DNA of 64,000 nt, from contig NC_134031.1 of the NCBI RefSeq assembly GCF_964204645.1, positions 14,753,307 through 14,817,306 of the forward strand, in the 5' to 3' direction. The notes below the pieces were generated by a model, which was not told the DNA's origin, did not search any database, and was given only the letters and a program-made list of their open reading frames with translations. Of this stretch, positions 45,786 through 64,000 are shown one piece after another (the first letter of the stretch is position 1; each line of letters opens with the position of its first letter). Source of the DNA: Tubulanus polymorphus. Its lineage: Eukaryota > Nemertea > Palaeonemertea > Tubulaniformes > Tubulanidae. A program made the translations under genes and the position numbers.

Positions 45786-46863
45786 TTATTCTTTTAATTT
45801 TACTAGATAAAATCCATTCATTAAATTTATCATCATATCCTTTATATTTCACCAAAGAATACTTTTTTCCTTTAAGAGTTTTTGTTTTCAATACCTTTTC
45901 TATTTTGTATTCTATTTCATCTGGATTTGGTACTAATGATAATTCTTGTTCATAAAAATAACCTAATATTTCTTCATCTTTTAAATCAAACAATTTATAA
46001 ACAAATGGTTTAGTTAATATTATCTTTTTAATTTTAAATATTTCTTCTGTAAAATTAGGGGTATAACCTTTATAAAATGTTTTTCGATATTTAGAAATTC
46101 TAACGTGTTGTCCTATTTTAAATTTAGGTTCTCCAAAATCATGTGTAACAAATGCTCCATATAAATTATTCCAAACTATTTCTGAATTTTCTTCTTTTCT
46201 AGCTTGTATAGGTTTCATATTTATAGAACTATGTTTAGAATTATTATAACCTTTAACTAAATCATCTAATACATCGATATATTTATATGTTTCATTAGCG
46301 GTGAAATATTTCCACATTCTAGTTTTCAATGTTTTATTAAATCTTTCTATAACAGATGCTTTTTTATCTGAATGTGTTGAAAAATATTCTACATCGTTAT
46401 CAGATAATAGTTTTTTGAAATGTTTGTTATAAAATTCCTTACCTTCATCAAATTGTATCTTATCTGGAATAGCTTCTTTAAATATAGATTTAAAAGCATT
46501 TGAAACTTCTATTCCAGTTTTATTTTTGATTGGAATTGACCATGCGTATCGACTGAATATATCTATAACATTCAGTATCCAGAAATATCCTTTGTTGTAT
46601 TCTTCTAAGTTTTTCATATCAATTAAATCAGCTTGCCATTGTTGATCGATATATGAAACCATTACTTTTCTTGTTAAATATTTTTTATCCATCTTTTTAT
46701 GAATTTGATATGTGGGTTGATTTTGTAACCATGATTTTAATTCACTATATTTTATTTTTTCTTTATCAGATTTAATTTTATTCCATAATTCTGAAACGTT
46801 AGAATATGATACTTCACTTTCTGGATTATAATATAAATCTCTTAAATATTGTTCTTTTTTCAT
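45778..46863 (-). CDS. int: Retroviral-type integrase with C-terminal chromodomain, 361 aa
   Basis: Integrates the element, making the 6-bp duplication seen at its borders. The catalytic triad is visible as D79 (WQADLID), D139 (QFDEGKEF) and E173 (VIERFNKTL), with the 34-residue D-E spacing of rve-fold enzymes. The N-terminal region (W45...YQIH) resembles the Polinton integrase pre-core. Residues about 317-358 (IEKVLKTK...YKGYDDKFNEW) form a chromodomain, which can steer insertion toward marked chromatin. The gene starts 6 bp after the upstream gene's stop and overlaps the ATPase start. The frame is intact. Confidence 0.95.
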   Translation of the reverse strand: MKKEQYLRDLYYNPESEVSYSNVSELWNKIKSDKEKIKYSELKSWLQNQPTYQIHKKMDKKYLTRKVMVSYIDQQWQADLIDMKNLEEYNKGYFWILNVIDIFSRYAWSIPIKNKTGIEVSNAFKSIFKEAIPDKIQFDEGKEFYNKHFKKLLSDNDVEYFSTHSDKKASVIERFNKTLKTRMWKYFTANETYKYIDVLDDLVKGYNNSKHSSINMKPIQARKEENSEIVWNNLYGAFVTHDFGEPKFKIGQHVRISKYRKTFYKGYTPNFTEEIFKIKKIILTKPFVYKLFDLKDEEILGYFYEQELSLVPNPDEIEYKIEKVLKTKTLKGKKYSLVKYKGYDDKFNEWILSSKIKRINE

Positions 46864-46869
46864 CTTATT

Positions 46870-47256
46870 TTAATCCATTAATAATAATTTAGATTTAGTT
46901 TCAATGGCTTTATGATTTGACTTATTTTCTGGTATAATAGGTTTATCATCATTGGAATCATCTTTATCATCAGATTTGAATTTTGATTTATATATTACAC
47001 CGGAGAATATAATAATTGTGATTAACCAAATTGTAATATATAATTTATAATTACTTCCAGCATTAGAAGAATTAGATGGATTATTATTTGAATCAATACC
47101 ACCGTGTGGGTGCCGTACGGCATCATCAGGTGATTCATTTATATCAGTTAATTTCTTTTTCTTAGCTTTTTTTAATTCTGATGATCTTTTACCTAATTCT
47201 CTTGCCCATTTAATTTGTTTCTCGGATCTAGCCTTTTTCTTAACTCCATCACTCAT
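46870..47256 (-). CDS. Basic single-pass membrane protein, 128 aa
   Basis: Not recognised. The N-terminus is strongly basic (KKKARSEKQIKWARELGKRSSELKKAKKKK, described only in part: residues 6-36), then a His/Gly/Asn/Ser-rich linker, one membrane helix (about 73-91) and an acidic Asp/Lys cytoplasmic-like tail. The basic end could bind DNA or capsid. It overlaps the 200-aa gene upstream by 8 bp and is followed by the integrase after 6 bp, so it belongs to the minus-strand packaging/integration operon-like block. Confidence 0.7.
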   Translation of the reverse strand: MSDGVKKKARSEKQIKWARELGKRSSELKKAKKKKLTDINESPDDAVRHPHGGIDSNNNPSNSSNAGSNYKLYITIWLITIIIFSGVIYKSKFKSDDKDDSNDDKPIIPENKSNHKAIETKSKLLLMD

Positions 47257-47851
47257 TTATTTTAGTTAATTTTTGTTCTGATTCATTTTCTGTTTCGATG
47301 TTTTGTTGTAGTATATCTGTTTCGTTCTTACCTGATTTATATTCCATAGGCTTGATGTTCGAAAATGTTATAACTCCAGTAGAAATCAATGTCATAACCG
47401 ATCCTAATTGAAATGAAGCATATCCAACCCATTTTTGTAATTCAGTCATAACTAAATAGTCATTTTTCAAATCATTATATAATTTATTTTCATCATCAAT
47501 TGGTATTAACTGGTTACATAACTTAGAATAACATTTGACAATACCATCTGAAATAGAATCATTTATTCTAGCTAATCTTGACTCTTCATAAATCTTAAAA
47601 TATTTTATTACTTTATCGGGTTTCATAGAGTCTAGTTCTTGAAAAGTTATTATTTTTCCTAAGAAGTCCTTAGATTTCCCGCCAGCAATTAATAATTCAA
47701 GATGATGCTTACAATATAAGTAGTATTCATAATCTATATTGTTATTAACTTGAATAGAATTAGTTACAACTGTATCTTTATTATCACTTATACCCAAATC
47801 ATCTAATGTTTTTTCAATATCAATACTATTCTTATTAGATTTCTTTGACAT
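47249..47851 (-). CDS. Unknown element protein, 200 aa
   Basis: First gene of the minus-strand block ending in the ATPase. The N-terminal half is Asp/Asn-rich, the middle helical (YYLYCKHHLELL..., KVIKYFKIYEESRL), and a single hydrophobic segment lies at about residues 152-168. No catalytic motif is visible; in particular no adenovirus-protease His-Glu-Cys arrangement, the activity one would look for near here. The start is preceded by ATATAAATG. Confidence 0.65.
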   Translation of the reverse strand: MSKKSNKNSIDIEKTLDDLGISDNKDTVVTNSIQVNNNIDYEYYLYCKHHLELLIAGGKSKDFLGKIITFQELDSMKPDKVIKYFKIYEESRLARINDSISDGIVKCYSKLCNQLIPIDDENKLYNDLKNDYLVMTELQKWVGYASFQLGSVMTLISTGVITFSNIKPMEYKSGKNETDILQQNIETENESEQKLTKINE

Positions 47852-48239
47852 TTATATTAGAGAAATTTAATAAGAAAAATATTATAAGTATTCTTCAAAT
47901 GATACTAGATAGTTAAAGTTAAAGAATTCTAGTATTAGTTATTGTTTTTTAAGTATTTTTTATTTGTGATATAAAGTATTCTCTTTTGAAAAGAAAATAT
48001 TAAAAATATAATAGAAATAATAGATAGTTGAAGGTATGTAATTTTTATTATATTTTATTTAAATTAGGATTTAGATTATCTCACTACTATTGTCTATCTA
48101 TAGGAGCAGTAATTATAACTGTCCAGATAAGTCATTTCGGATTCTCGATAATAAATCCTAAAACTGAAAATAAATTCAAAGAAACGACTGGTGGAATTAC
48201 TATTTCATAAACACATATATTTATTATACAAATTTTAGC
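47852..48239. other. AT-rich non-coding region upstream of the minus-strand block
   Basis: No ATG-started gene. A 60-codon plus-strand frame at 48028 begins with TTG and has no start motif. Probably promoter sequence for the 200-aa gene. Confidence 0.5.
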
Positions 48240-48735
48240 GATCGATAATAGAACAATGGAGAACAATAGAAATGCGGTCCAATCGGACCGGTTATTGCGC
48301 AATACACAGTTATATTTTTATTCTGTAAACTACAACATTCAAACATAGAACTGTAACCAATCAATATTGAGCAGCTGTTTCAGTCAACAACGATCAATAA
48401 TAGAACAATGGAGAACAATAGAAATGCGGTCCAATCGGACCGGTTATTGCGCAATACACAGTTATATTTTTATTCTGTAAACTACAACATTCAAACATAG
48501 AACTGTAACCAATCAATATTGAGCAGCTGTTTCAGTCAACAACGATCAATAATAGAACAATGGAGAACAATAGAAATGCGGTCCAATCGGACCGGTTATT
48601 GCGCAATACACAGTTAACAATAACAGTAAACAATCAATACAGAACAACCGCCGCCATTAACAACGATCAATAATAGAACAATGGAGAACAATAGAAAAGC
48701 GGTTCAATCGGACCGGTTATTGCGCAATACTTAGT
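48240..48735. repeat. 152-bp tandem repeat array (4 units) with hairpins
   Basis: Units begin at 48240, 48392, 48544 and 48665 (periods 152, 152, 121). Each has a CGGTCC-AATC-GGACCG hairpin (one mismatch in unit 4) and the perfect palindrome ATTGCGCAAT 6 bp further. The first two units are almost identical. It is GC-richer than the surrounding element. Candidate replication origin, enhancer or packaging signal (inference). Confidence 0.85.
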
Positions 48736-48825
48736 TAACAGTAAACAATACAATATTAAAACAGATATATACAATCGAGATTACATTTTTGATATCTATA
48801 TTACAAAGACCTTCAGTGTTATAAT

Positions 48826-49554
48826 CTATAATTTTGTCCAGAATTCTTTAATTACTGGATTGTTTCCAATCATTTCTTCAATTTCTGGTAAATGCCTTAC
48901 TACTTCACTAAATGCTAATCCTAATATTTTGAATTTTTCATATTTTATTAATCTACCTACTCTTCTCAGTTTTCTTTCAAAACCGGCACTGATATCTATG
49001 TTCTTTTTAACCCACAGTCCCCAAGAAATCCCCTCAGTTTCTTTATCAAACATTGAAAACCCTATATTTAGATAACCCCCGAAAATGATGTGGTCCCATA
49101 GGTGATTTGCTTTTCTATTTAATATGGTTTTATAACTTTTTTTTAAGATATCAGTAATTTCAGCAAATGAAATAACTTCTACACTTTGTATTTCCGGAAA
49201 GTTTAAATGTCCTGTGTCAATGATTAATTTAGATTTTAAAAACTCGTTCAACTCTTCTCCACTCATTTTCTTAGTTTTCGATTCTTTGAGCCCCAACAGC
49301 AATTTGAGTCGCGTTGCTGGTAATTTTGGTAATTTTAGTTCGCGCGGTAATTGTTTATTATGTATTACATCACTCAGAATTTTCACCATTTCTTGATGAT
49401 AGTCCAAATGTTCTTGTAATGTTTGTGAAGTTTGTTCGTCAATTACGAGAGTTTCATCCTCCATTTCTATTGATTCCTGAGTTTCACTATCCAGTAGCAA
49501 TCGTTCCTCATCCGTTGGTTGGCTTAGAATTTCTGGTTGATCTTTGTGTTCCAT
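48826..49554 (-). CDS. Unknown accessory protein, 242 aa, atypical composition
   Basis: Not recognised. Acidic N-terminal 55 residues (Glu/Asp/Gln/Ser), then a helical region, then a compact C-terminal domain (about 150-240) with NHLWDHIIFGGYLNIGFSM, a WGLWVKKNIDIS motif and a basic GFERKLRRVGRLIKYEKF helix that could bind DNA. Codon use is less A/T-biased than in neighbours, especially in the first third, hinting at separate acquisition. It lies alone between the hairpin array and the HNH gene. The start is preceded by GATTAAAATG. Confidence 0.65.
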   Translation of the reverse strand: MEHKDQPEILSQPTDEERLLLDSETQESIEMEDETLVIDEQTSQTLQEHLDYHQEMVKILSDVIHNKQLPRELKLPKLPATRLKLLLGLKESKTKKMSGEELNEFLKSKLIIDTGHLNFPEIQSVEVISFAEITDILKKSYKTILNRKANHLWDHIIFGGYLNIGFSMFDKETEGISWGLWVKKNIDISAGFERKLRRVGRLIKYEKFKILGLAFSEVVRHLPEIEEMIGNNPVIKEFWTKL

Positions 49555-49902
49555 TTTAATCTAAAAGATATCGTGAAAATGAATTACTATACTTAAATAT
49601 GTTTAAAGGTTTCCCTACTTCATAATAACTACAAAAAACGGTACTTACATTTAGATTTAGAACTGTAAACTGTGTTTTGAGAGAGAATATCCAATACGTA
49701 CTATGTATGTGAAAGTTGATTTCTAACTGCCGACGTGGCGCACGTTCGACCAAACTAATTACTTCTGCACAGATGTTCTTTATGATGAAGTTAATTAATT
49801 CTTTAGAATTGAAAACAAGATATATTTGGCAACATATGTTTTAGTAGTAAGCAAAAGCTATGTATTATATACATACAAAGCTCAAATAGAATTGCCAGCT
49901 TT
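49555..49902. other. Non-coding gap between accessory genes
   Basis: No gene, repeat or start motif recognised. Base composition is intermediate between host and element. Confidence 0.4.
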
Positions 49903-50568
49903 CTAACCACTGATCAAAACCTCAGAATGCGGTTGATTCTGTGAAATACTATTCCATAATTCAACAAATGTCTTTGCTTTATCCAGTTGATCTAAATATA
50001 ACTGTAAATCTAGTTTATTGGATTTAATAATGTTTTCCTTCTTTTCTAAAGGTCTTAGATTCTTCCAATTCCAAATAAGTTTTTTATTGTATTCATCATT
50101 CATGTCAAATTTAGAAATCGGCAACACGTGATCAATATGAAAGTATTCACCATAATTATCTATATTCATTTTATCGTTGAATTGATATATTATCCATGAT
50201 TTGAGAAATTCATCTGAACAACCCAATAGATTAGATAGTGTTTCTGAATGTGTTTCTTTGTTGAATAATTGTGTGAATCTAGATCTTAAGCATTGTTTCA
50301 ATCTAAAATTAAGATCTGCTTGATATCTTTCTCTCATGTATTCTGTCATATAATAATTATAATGTTCTATATTATCTTCTCGATATTGTTTAGTATATAG
50401 TTTAGTGCAAGTTTTACAGCAATATTGAAAACCATCTTTGCTAATCTTACGCTTACTAAATTCTGTTAATGATTTATCTAATTCACACTTAGAACACTTC
50501 TTGTAGTATATGTTTATAACGCCAGTGTTATTTGTAATATTAATAATTTGTGGTTGTTCTGGTTCCAT
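49903..50568 (-). CDS. HNH endonuclease with N-terminal zinc-binding region, 221 aa
   Basis: Probable selfish or homing-type nuclease. The N-terminus has two CxxC pairs (CSKC at about residues 25-28 and CKTC at about 51-54) typical of zinc-binding heads of phage and giant-virus HNH proteins. The HNH core is HIDHVLPISKFD...NWKNLRPLEKKENIIKSNK (about 145-186; His, Asn and the late Asn visible). A short C-terminal helix (LQLYLDQLDKAKTFVELWN) is repeated in the chimeric frame at 50647. The start has the early-type motif. The frame is intact. Confidence 0.85.
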   Translation of the reverse strand: MEPEQPQIINITNNTGVINIYYKKCSKCELDKSLTEFSKRKISKDGFQYCCKTCTKLYTKQYREDNIEHYNYYMTEYMRERYQADLNFRLKQCLRSRFTQLFNKETHSETLSNLLGCSDEFLKSWIIYQFNDKMNIDNYGEYFHIDHVLPISKFDMNDEYNKKLIWNWKNLRPLEKKENIIKSNKLDLQLYLDQLDKAKTFVELWNSISQNQPHSEVLISG

Positions 50569-50598
50569 TTATTATACGTATTTTTTTACTAAATTGGT
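50569..50598 (-). promoter_or_regulatory. Early-type start motif of the HNH gene
   Basis: Read on the minus strand: AATTTAGTAAAAAAATACG then tataataa, touching the ATG; a variant of the polB motif. Confidence 0.45.
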
Positions 50599-50646
50599 TA
50601 ATAATTTATAATCCTCTTCCATTTCTTCGGCCAACGTCATCCTTTT

Positions 50647-50898
50647 TCATTCCTCGCTGCTTTTGATAAGTTCTTTCGATTCCTTGATAATAAATTCCTC
50701 AACGTATTGTTCATTATTTGGATCATTATTCCATAATTCAATAAATTTCTTTCCCTTTGTTAACTGTTCTGAATATAACTGTAAATATTCTAGTTTCAAT
50801 TTATTCTCTAAATGTGTTATAGTTTTATTGTGTCTTGCTTTTTGGGATTTATCTATATCGATATTACATGTTGGGCAGTAGTACTTATTTGCTTCCAT
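50647..50898 (-). pseudogene. Chimera of polymerase N-terminus and HNH-gene tail, 83 codons
   Basis: Codons 1-38 are the duplicated start of polB, lying in the right TIR and including its first zinc finger. At the exact TIR boundary (50785/50784) the frame continues into 45 codons that resemble the C-terminal helix of the adjacent HNH protein (LQLYSEQLTKGKKFIELWN against LQLYLDQLDKAKTFVELWN). So TIR spread replaced the front of a second HNH-like gene. It keeps a full copy of the polB start motif and could be transcribed. A single-finger small protein is possible; a remnant is more likely. Confidence 0.85.
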
Positions 50899-51387
50899 TT
50901 TAATACTATATTTTTTTATTAAAATTGATTTTAGAAGTTCAATGATTTAAATGTTATTCATATATATATGAATATTTTAAGAGTAATAGGGGTTTAGTTG
51001 TTTCAGGTTAAAGGTTGAATGGTCGAGTTCATTAATAACATATATTAAAAGTAATTAAAAAACTATAATATATTTTCATAACCGCGTGCATTTCAGTTGA
51101 ATAATAGAATAATTATTATCATTTGAATATATTTGATTATTTGAATTTGTGTATTGTAATTAAATCAATTGGTCGCGGAGCGGAGCGGTGGCGAAGCGGA
51201 GCGACCAATTGATTTAATACAATATGCTTTTTATATTATTGATATCTTAGAATAAATACTTAGTTTTGATATAAAATGCACGCGGTTATGAAAATATATT
51301 ATAGTTTTTTAATTACTTTTAATATTTTGTTTTTTAATGGGCTCGACCGTTCGACCTTTGATCTGAAACAACTAAACCCCTATTACT
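50785..51387. repeat. Right terminal inverted repeat (603 bp)
   Basis: Inverted copy of the left TIR; ends CCCCTATTACT at 51387. Its inner border falls inside the chimeric frame. Confidence 0.96.
50982..51387. repeat. 406-bp imperfect palindrome of the right TIR
   Basis: Same length as the left palindrome. The inner arm ends at 50982 with a second copy of the element terminus (agtaataggggtttag), pointing inward. Confidence 0.93.
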
Positions 51388-51393
51388 CATGTC
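51388..51393. repeat. Right target-site duplication CATGTC
   Basis: Identical to 32792-32797. Confidence 0.95.
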
Positions 51394-53403
51394 ACCTGAG
51401 AATCTCAGGGTAAATCTCGAATTATTCTACGGATTGACAACTATCGGCGGAATGGTAACCTCCCCGGTTGACCTTACGTCTTTTACCATTCCGATCGGTC
51501 CATCAGGTTGTACTCAATAACAGCGAAACGTTGGTTCCGATCACGACTGGTTCCCTTTTACTATACTCCGTATCCGCTACGATTGGTACCATGATGGCCA
51601 CCACAGCTTCGACTTCCATCGTCATCTTGAGTTCAGCACATCCGTGTGGTAAGTACTTTCCGCGTGCCGTTTTTACATTAAGAAACCGGAAAAATTACAG
51701 AATCTGAAAGAGACTTGAAAAGACTGATCGCAATTTGAGGCATTTGAGCTAAATTCTTGATGAATAAAATTCGAATTTAGATTTTGTATAAAGTGGGTTT
51801 TAAACTAATTATCCATTCTCAACGTCAGATTCAGCGGACTATTGAATCACAACATCAGTTCTATCATATTTGCCCGTACCTAGGGAGGGGTGTTCAGGGG
51901 TAGCGAACGAATCCCCTAAAATTTTCAAAGCGCCCTTCAAAAAGTCAGTGTACAAAATTTGGGTTAAGATTTTTCGGAAATTCAAGTACAATTTTCATGG
52001 TTTTTTTGGAAAATTAAAAGTCATCCATTCTCAGATTTATTCAGGTACCCTGGCACTTCATATGTAAGATAGCAGCCTTTTTTTCAATAAGATAGTGTCC
52101 CTTTTATGGTGAAAAAGTGCCCTTTGTCTTGAAATAAAACCGTCCCTCATAAAAACTCGGCACGGGCCGGTGAATTAAGTTGTTATTGAGTCACTGGTTT
52201 TGGGTGTTAACGGGGCTAGAGCCTGTCAGTCTGCATTTCAGTGAAAACGTACACGTGTATAACCAGTCACACTATAATAGCGTCCAGGTGACCTCATAAT
52301 GACCGCAATGTGACATGATATAGCTTCGCGCCTTCGGCGTTTGCTTTAGCTAGACTGGATGACACGTGAAGGTTCAGCGTTTAATTCTCTTTCAATGCTG
52401 CCCTTACCCCGGGTCAAAGACGTATAAACTAATTTATACGCCAATGGCCAGATCTACCCCTGTCTACAAGTACATATCACTCTATAGAGCTTACAAAAAT
52501 GTGTACCGTCGAATAACCTCAGTGAATTCCTTAATTCAATCACGGTTAATAGATCCACCGAATCGAAACGTCTTTAACAAAGTACTATAATTTTAGTGTC
52601 TTCAAAAATAGTTGTTCGTTGAGTTACGGTACATGTTTTCGTAGCGTTGAGAAACGTGGAGCTGAAAGTATCTCCAGGTAAGCGATTAATACATAAACCA
52701 TAAAATCGTTATTATCCTTATCATAATTAATGTCTACTATTATTTCATTATTCATGAATTAATATCATCATAAGTGTAATTCTTATTATTGATGCACCCC
52801 CATAAAAGGGCATACCATGTAAATGAAAGAAAGCTGATCGGGAAACATTAACTCGCGGTGGACAAGCTTATAAATTTAAACTTTTTTAGGCATGAGTTTA
52901 ATATTTTTCATTTCTGCGTAGAATTTCAGGGTTACTTGACATTCTATACGCACTCCTCCTGGATCGGCCCCCGTAACATTCGAAGTATGCCCCGGTTTTT
53001 ACAACCTTCGTAGCTTGATAGAAATCGAACCACACTCGAAACATATCAAGTCGAAAAGTTTGTAGTTTCTGTGCTAAGAAAAACATCAGTGGTTTCCACA
53101 CGGGGGTTTTTGTTCGGTTATTATTTATTCCACGTAGTTTTACTCGTGTTTGTCTTGTGTTAACCTGTGTAGAATTTGATGAAATTCAAACGAAACTTAA
53201 TTGCTCGTACTTTATTTTTGAGCACTTGATTTGATTTCTTTTTTTTATTTTTTTTTTTATTTTTATTTTATGAACTGATGAGATGGGATTTTGTATGTTT
53301 CGCAATTGTTGTTATTCAATTATAATCAAATGATGTATTTTCATTCGTAGGCGAACCTGTTGCGGTTATTTTACCAGGGAATCGATCGAGGTTGTATTAA
53401 GGA
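51394..53403. other. Intergenic DNA, right of the Polinton, upstream of the MFSD12-like gene
   Basis: No gene recognised. The 51870-52165 stretch (agggaggggtgttcagggg ... ctcggcacgggccggtg) looks like a decayed DNA-transposon copy. The promoter and 5' UTR of the MFSD12-like gene should lie in the last part. Confidence 0.4.
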
Positions 53404-63761
<10,358 letters not shown>

Positions 63762-64000
63762 AATTTCTACGCTTGCATTCTGTGATGAATATACCTACCG
63801 TCCTAACCACATCGAAGCATATTCAACATCATTCCTATGGATGTTGAAGAAGAAACAGTTTCGTTTTTCATTCAGTATACATCATTTAGTATATACCCTT
63901 TCCTCGGTGAAGTCACAATTGATGCAGAACTACAGTACGTTAAGTTTACAGAAACAGGTGTCAATGGTGGTATTTCCAATATCGTATTAAAAATATGTAT
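63762..64000. other. 3' flank of the MFSD12-like gene
   Basis: Probable 3' UTR; no polyA signal was identified before the window ends. Confidence 0.4.

Larger units (their letters stand above)
32798..51387. mobile_element. Complete Polinton/Maverick-class virus-like element, 18,590 bp
   Basis: The borders are seen directly: 6-bp CATGTC duplications, terminal inverted repeats of 602/603 bp starting AG and ending CT, and sharply lower GC than the flanks. Known hallmark genes inside are protein-primed PolB, retroviral-type integrase with chromodomain, A32-like ATPase, penton-like and major capsid proteins. It sits about 1.2 kb upstream of the CD36-like start and 2.0 kb upstream of the MFSD12-like start, between these divergent genes. 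Polymerase, integrase, ATPase and penton are open. The capsid gene and two membrane-protein genes are broken, so this copy is probably not autonomous for particle formation. No adenovirus-type cysteine protease was recognised. Confidence 0.97.

Noticed and set aside
48028-48210. 60-codon plus-strand frame inside the Polinton
   Set aside because: Begins with TTG, lacks the element's start motif, and lies in promoter-like sequence.

Overview
This window is animal nuclear DNA: GT-AG introns, animal-specific genes, and abundant microsatellites, minisatellites and foldback transposons. A marine invertebrate, perhaps a lophotrochozoan, fits best, but the species cannot be fixed from the sequence. 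There are three host genes, rebuilt here exon by exon. (1) A five-exon CCN matricellular growth-factor gene on the + strand (7436-22193, 362 aa), with the classic order signal exon, IGFBP, VWC, TSP1, CTCK. (2) A 13-exon CD36/LIMP-2 class B scavenger-receptor gene on the - strand (31599 down to 24018, about 502 aa), carrying one apparent +1 frameshift in exon 8. (3) A ten-exon MFSD12-like lysosomal/melanosomal transporter gene on the + strand (53404-63761, 521 aa), intact. Genes 2 and 3 diverge from each other.  Between those divergent genes sits the most notable object: an essentially complete Polinton/Maverick-class virus-like element, 32798-51387 (18,590 bp). It is bounded by a perfect 6-bp target duplication (CATGTC) and by 602/603-bp terminal inverted repeats that begin AG and end CT and differ by only one substitution and one indel. 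It is very AT-rich against the host background. It carries a protein-primed DNA polymerase B, a retroviral-type integrase with chromodomain, an A32-like packaging ATPase, a penton-like protein, a double-jelly-roll-type major capsid gene (frameshifted), an OB-like small protein, a series of small membrane proteins, a zinc-finger protein, an HNH endonuclease and several unknown genes. No adenovirus-type protease was recognised. Genes form a + strand replication/capsid block (33.3-45.0 kb) convergent with a - strand packaging/integration block (47.9-45.2 kb). A further - strand accessory block lies at 48.8-50.9 kb.  Unusual features of this element: each terminal repeat is mostly one 406-bp imperfect palindrome with a GC-rich core; the terminal repeat runs into the polymerase coding region, so the right end holds a chimera of the polymerase N-terminus and an HNH-gene tail; seven late-type genes share a near-identical TAA-T7/8-TAWATAA-ATG start motif and another set shares an AATAAAAA-type motif; and a tandem array of 152-bp units carries hairpins. 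Three structural or membrane genes are broken while polymerase, integrase and ATPase are open.  The rest is introns and intergenic DNA filled with simple repeats, tandem arrays (24, 63, about 20 and 15 bp units), a 2-kb CATC/CACC satellite with a higher-order duplication, LINE tails, a tRNA-derived SINE, a candidate solo LTR, and at least seven palindromic MITE-like elements, several shared between loci.
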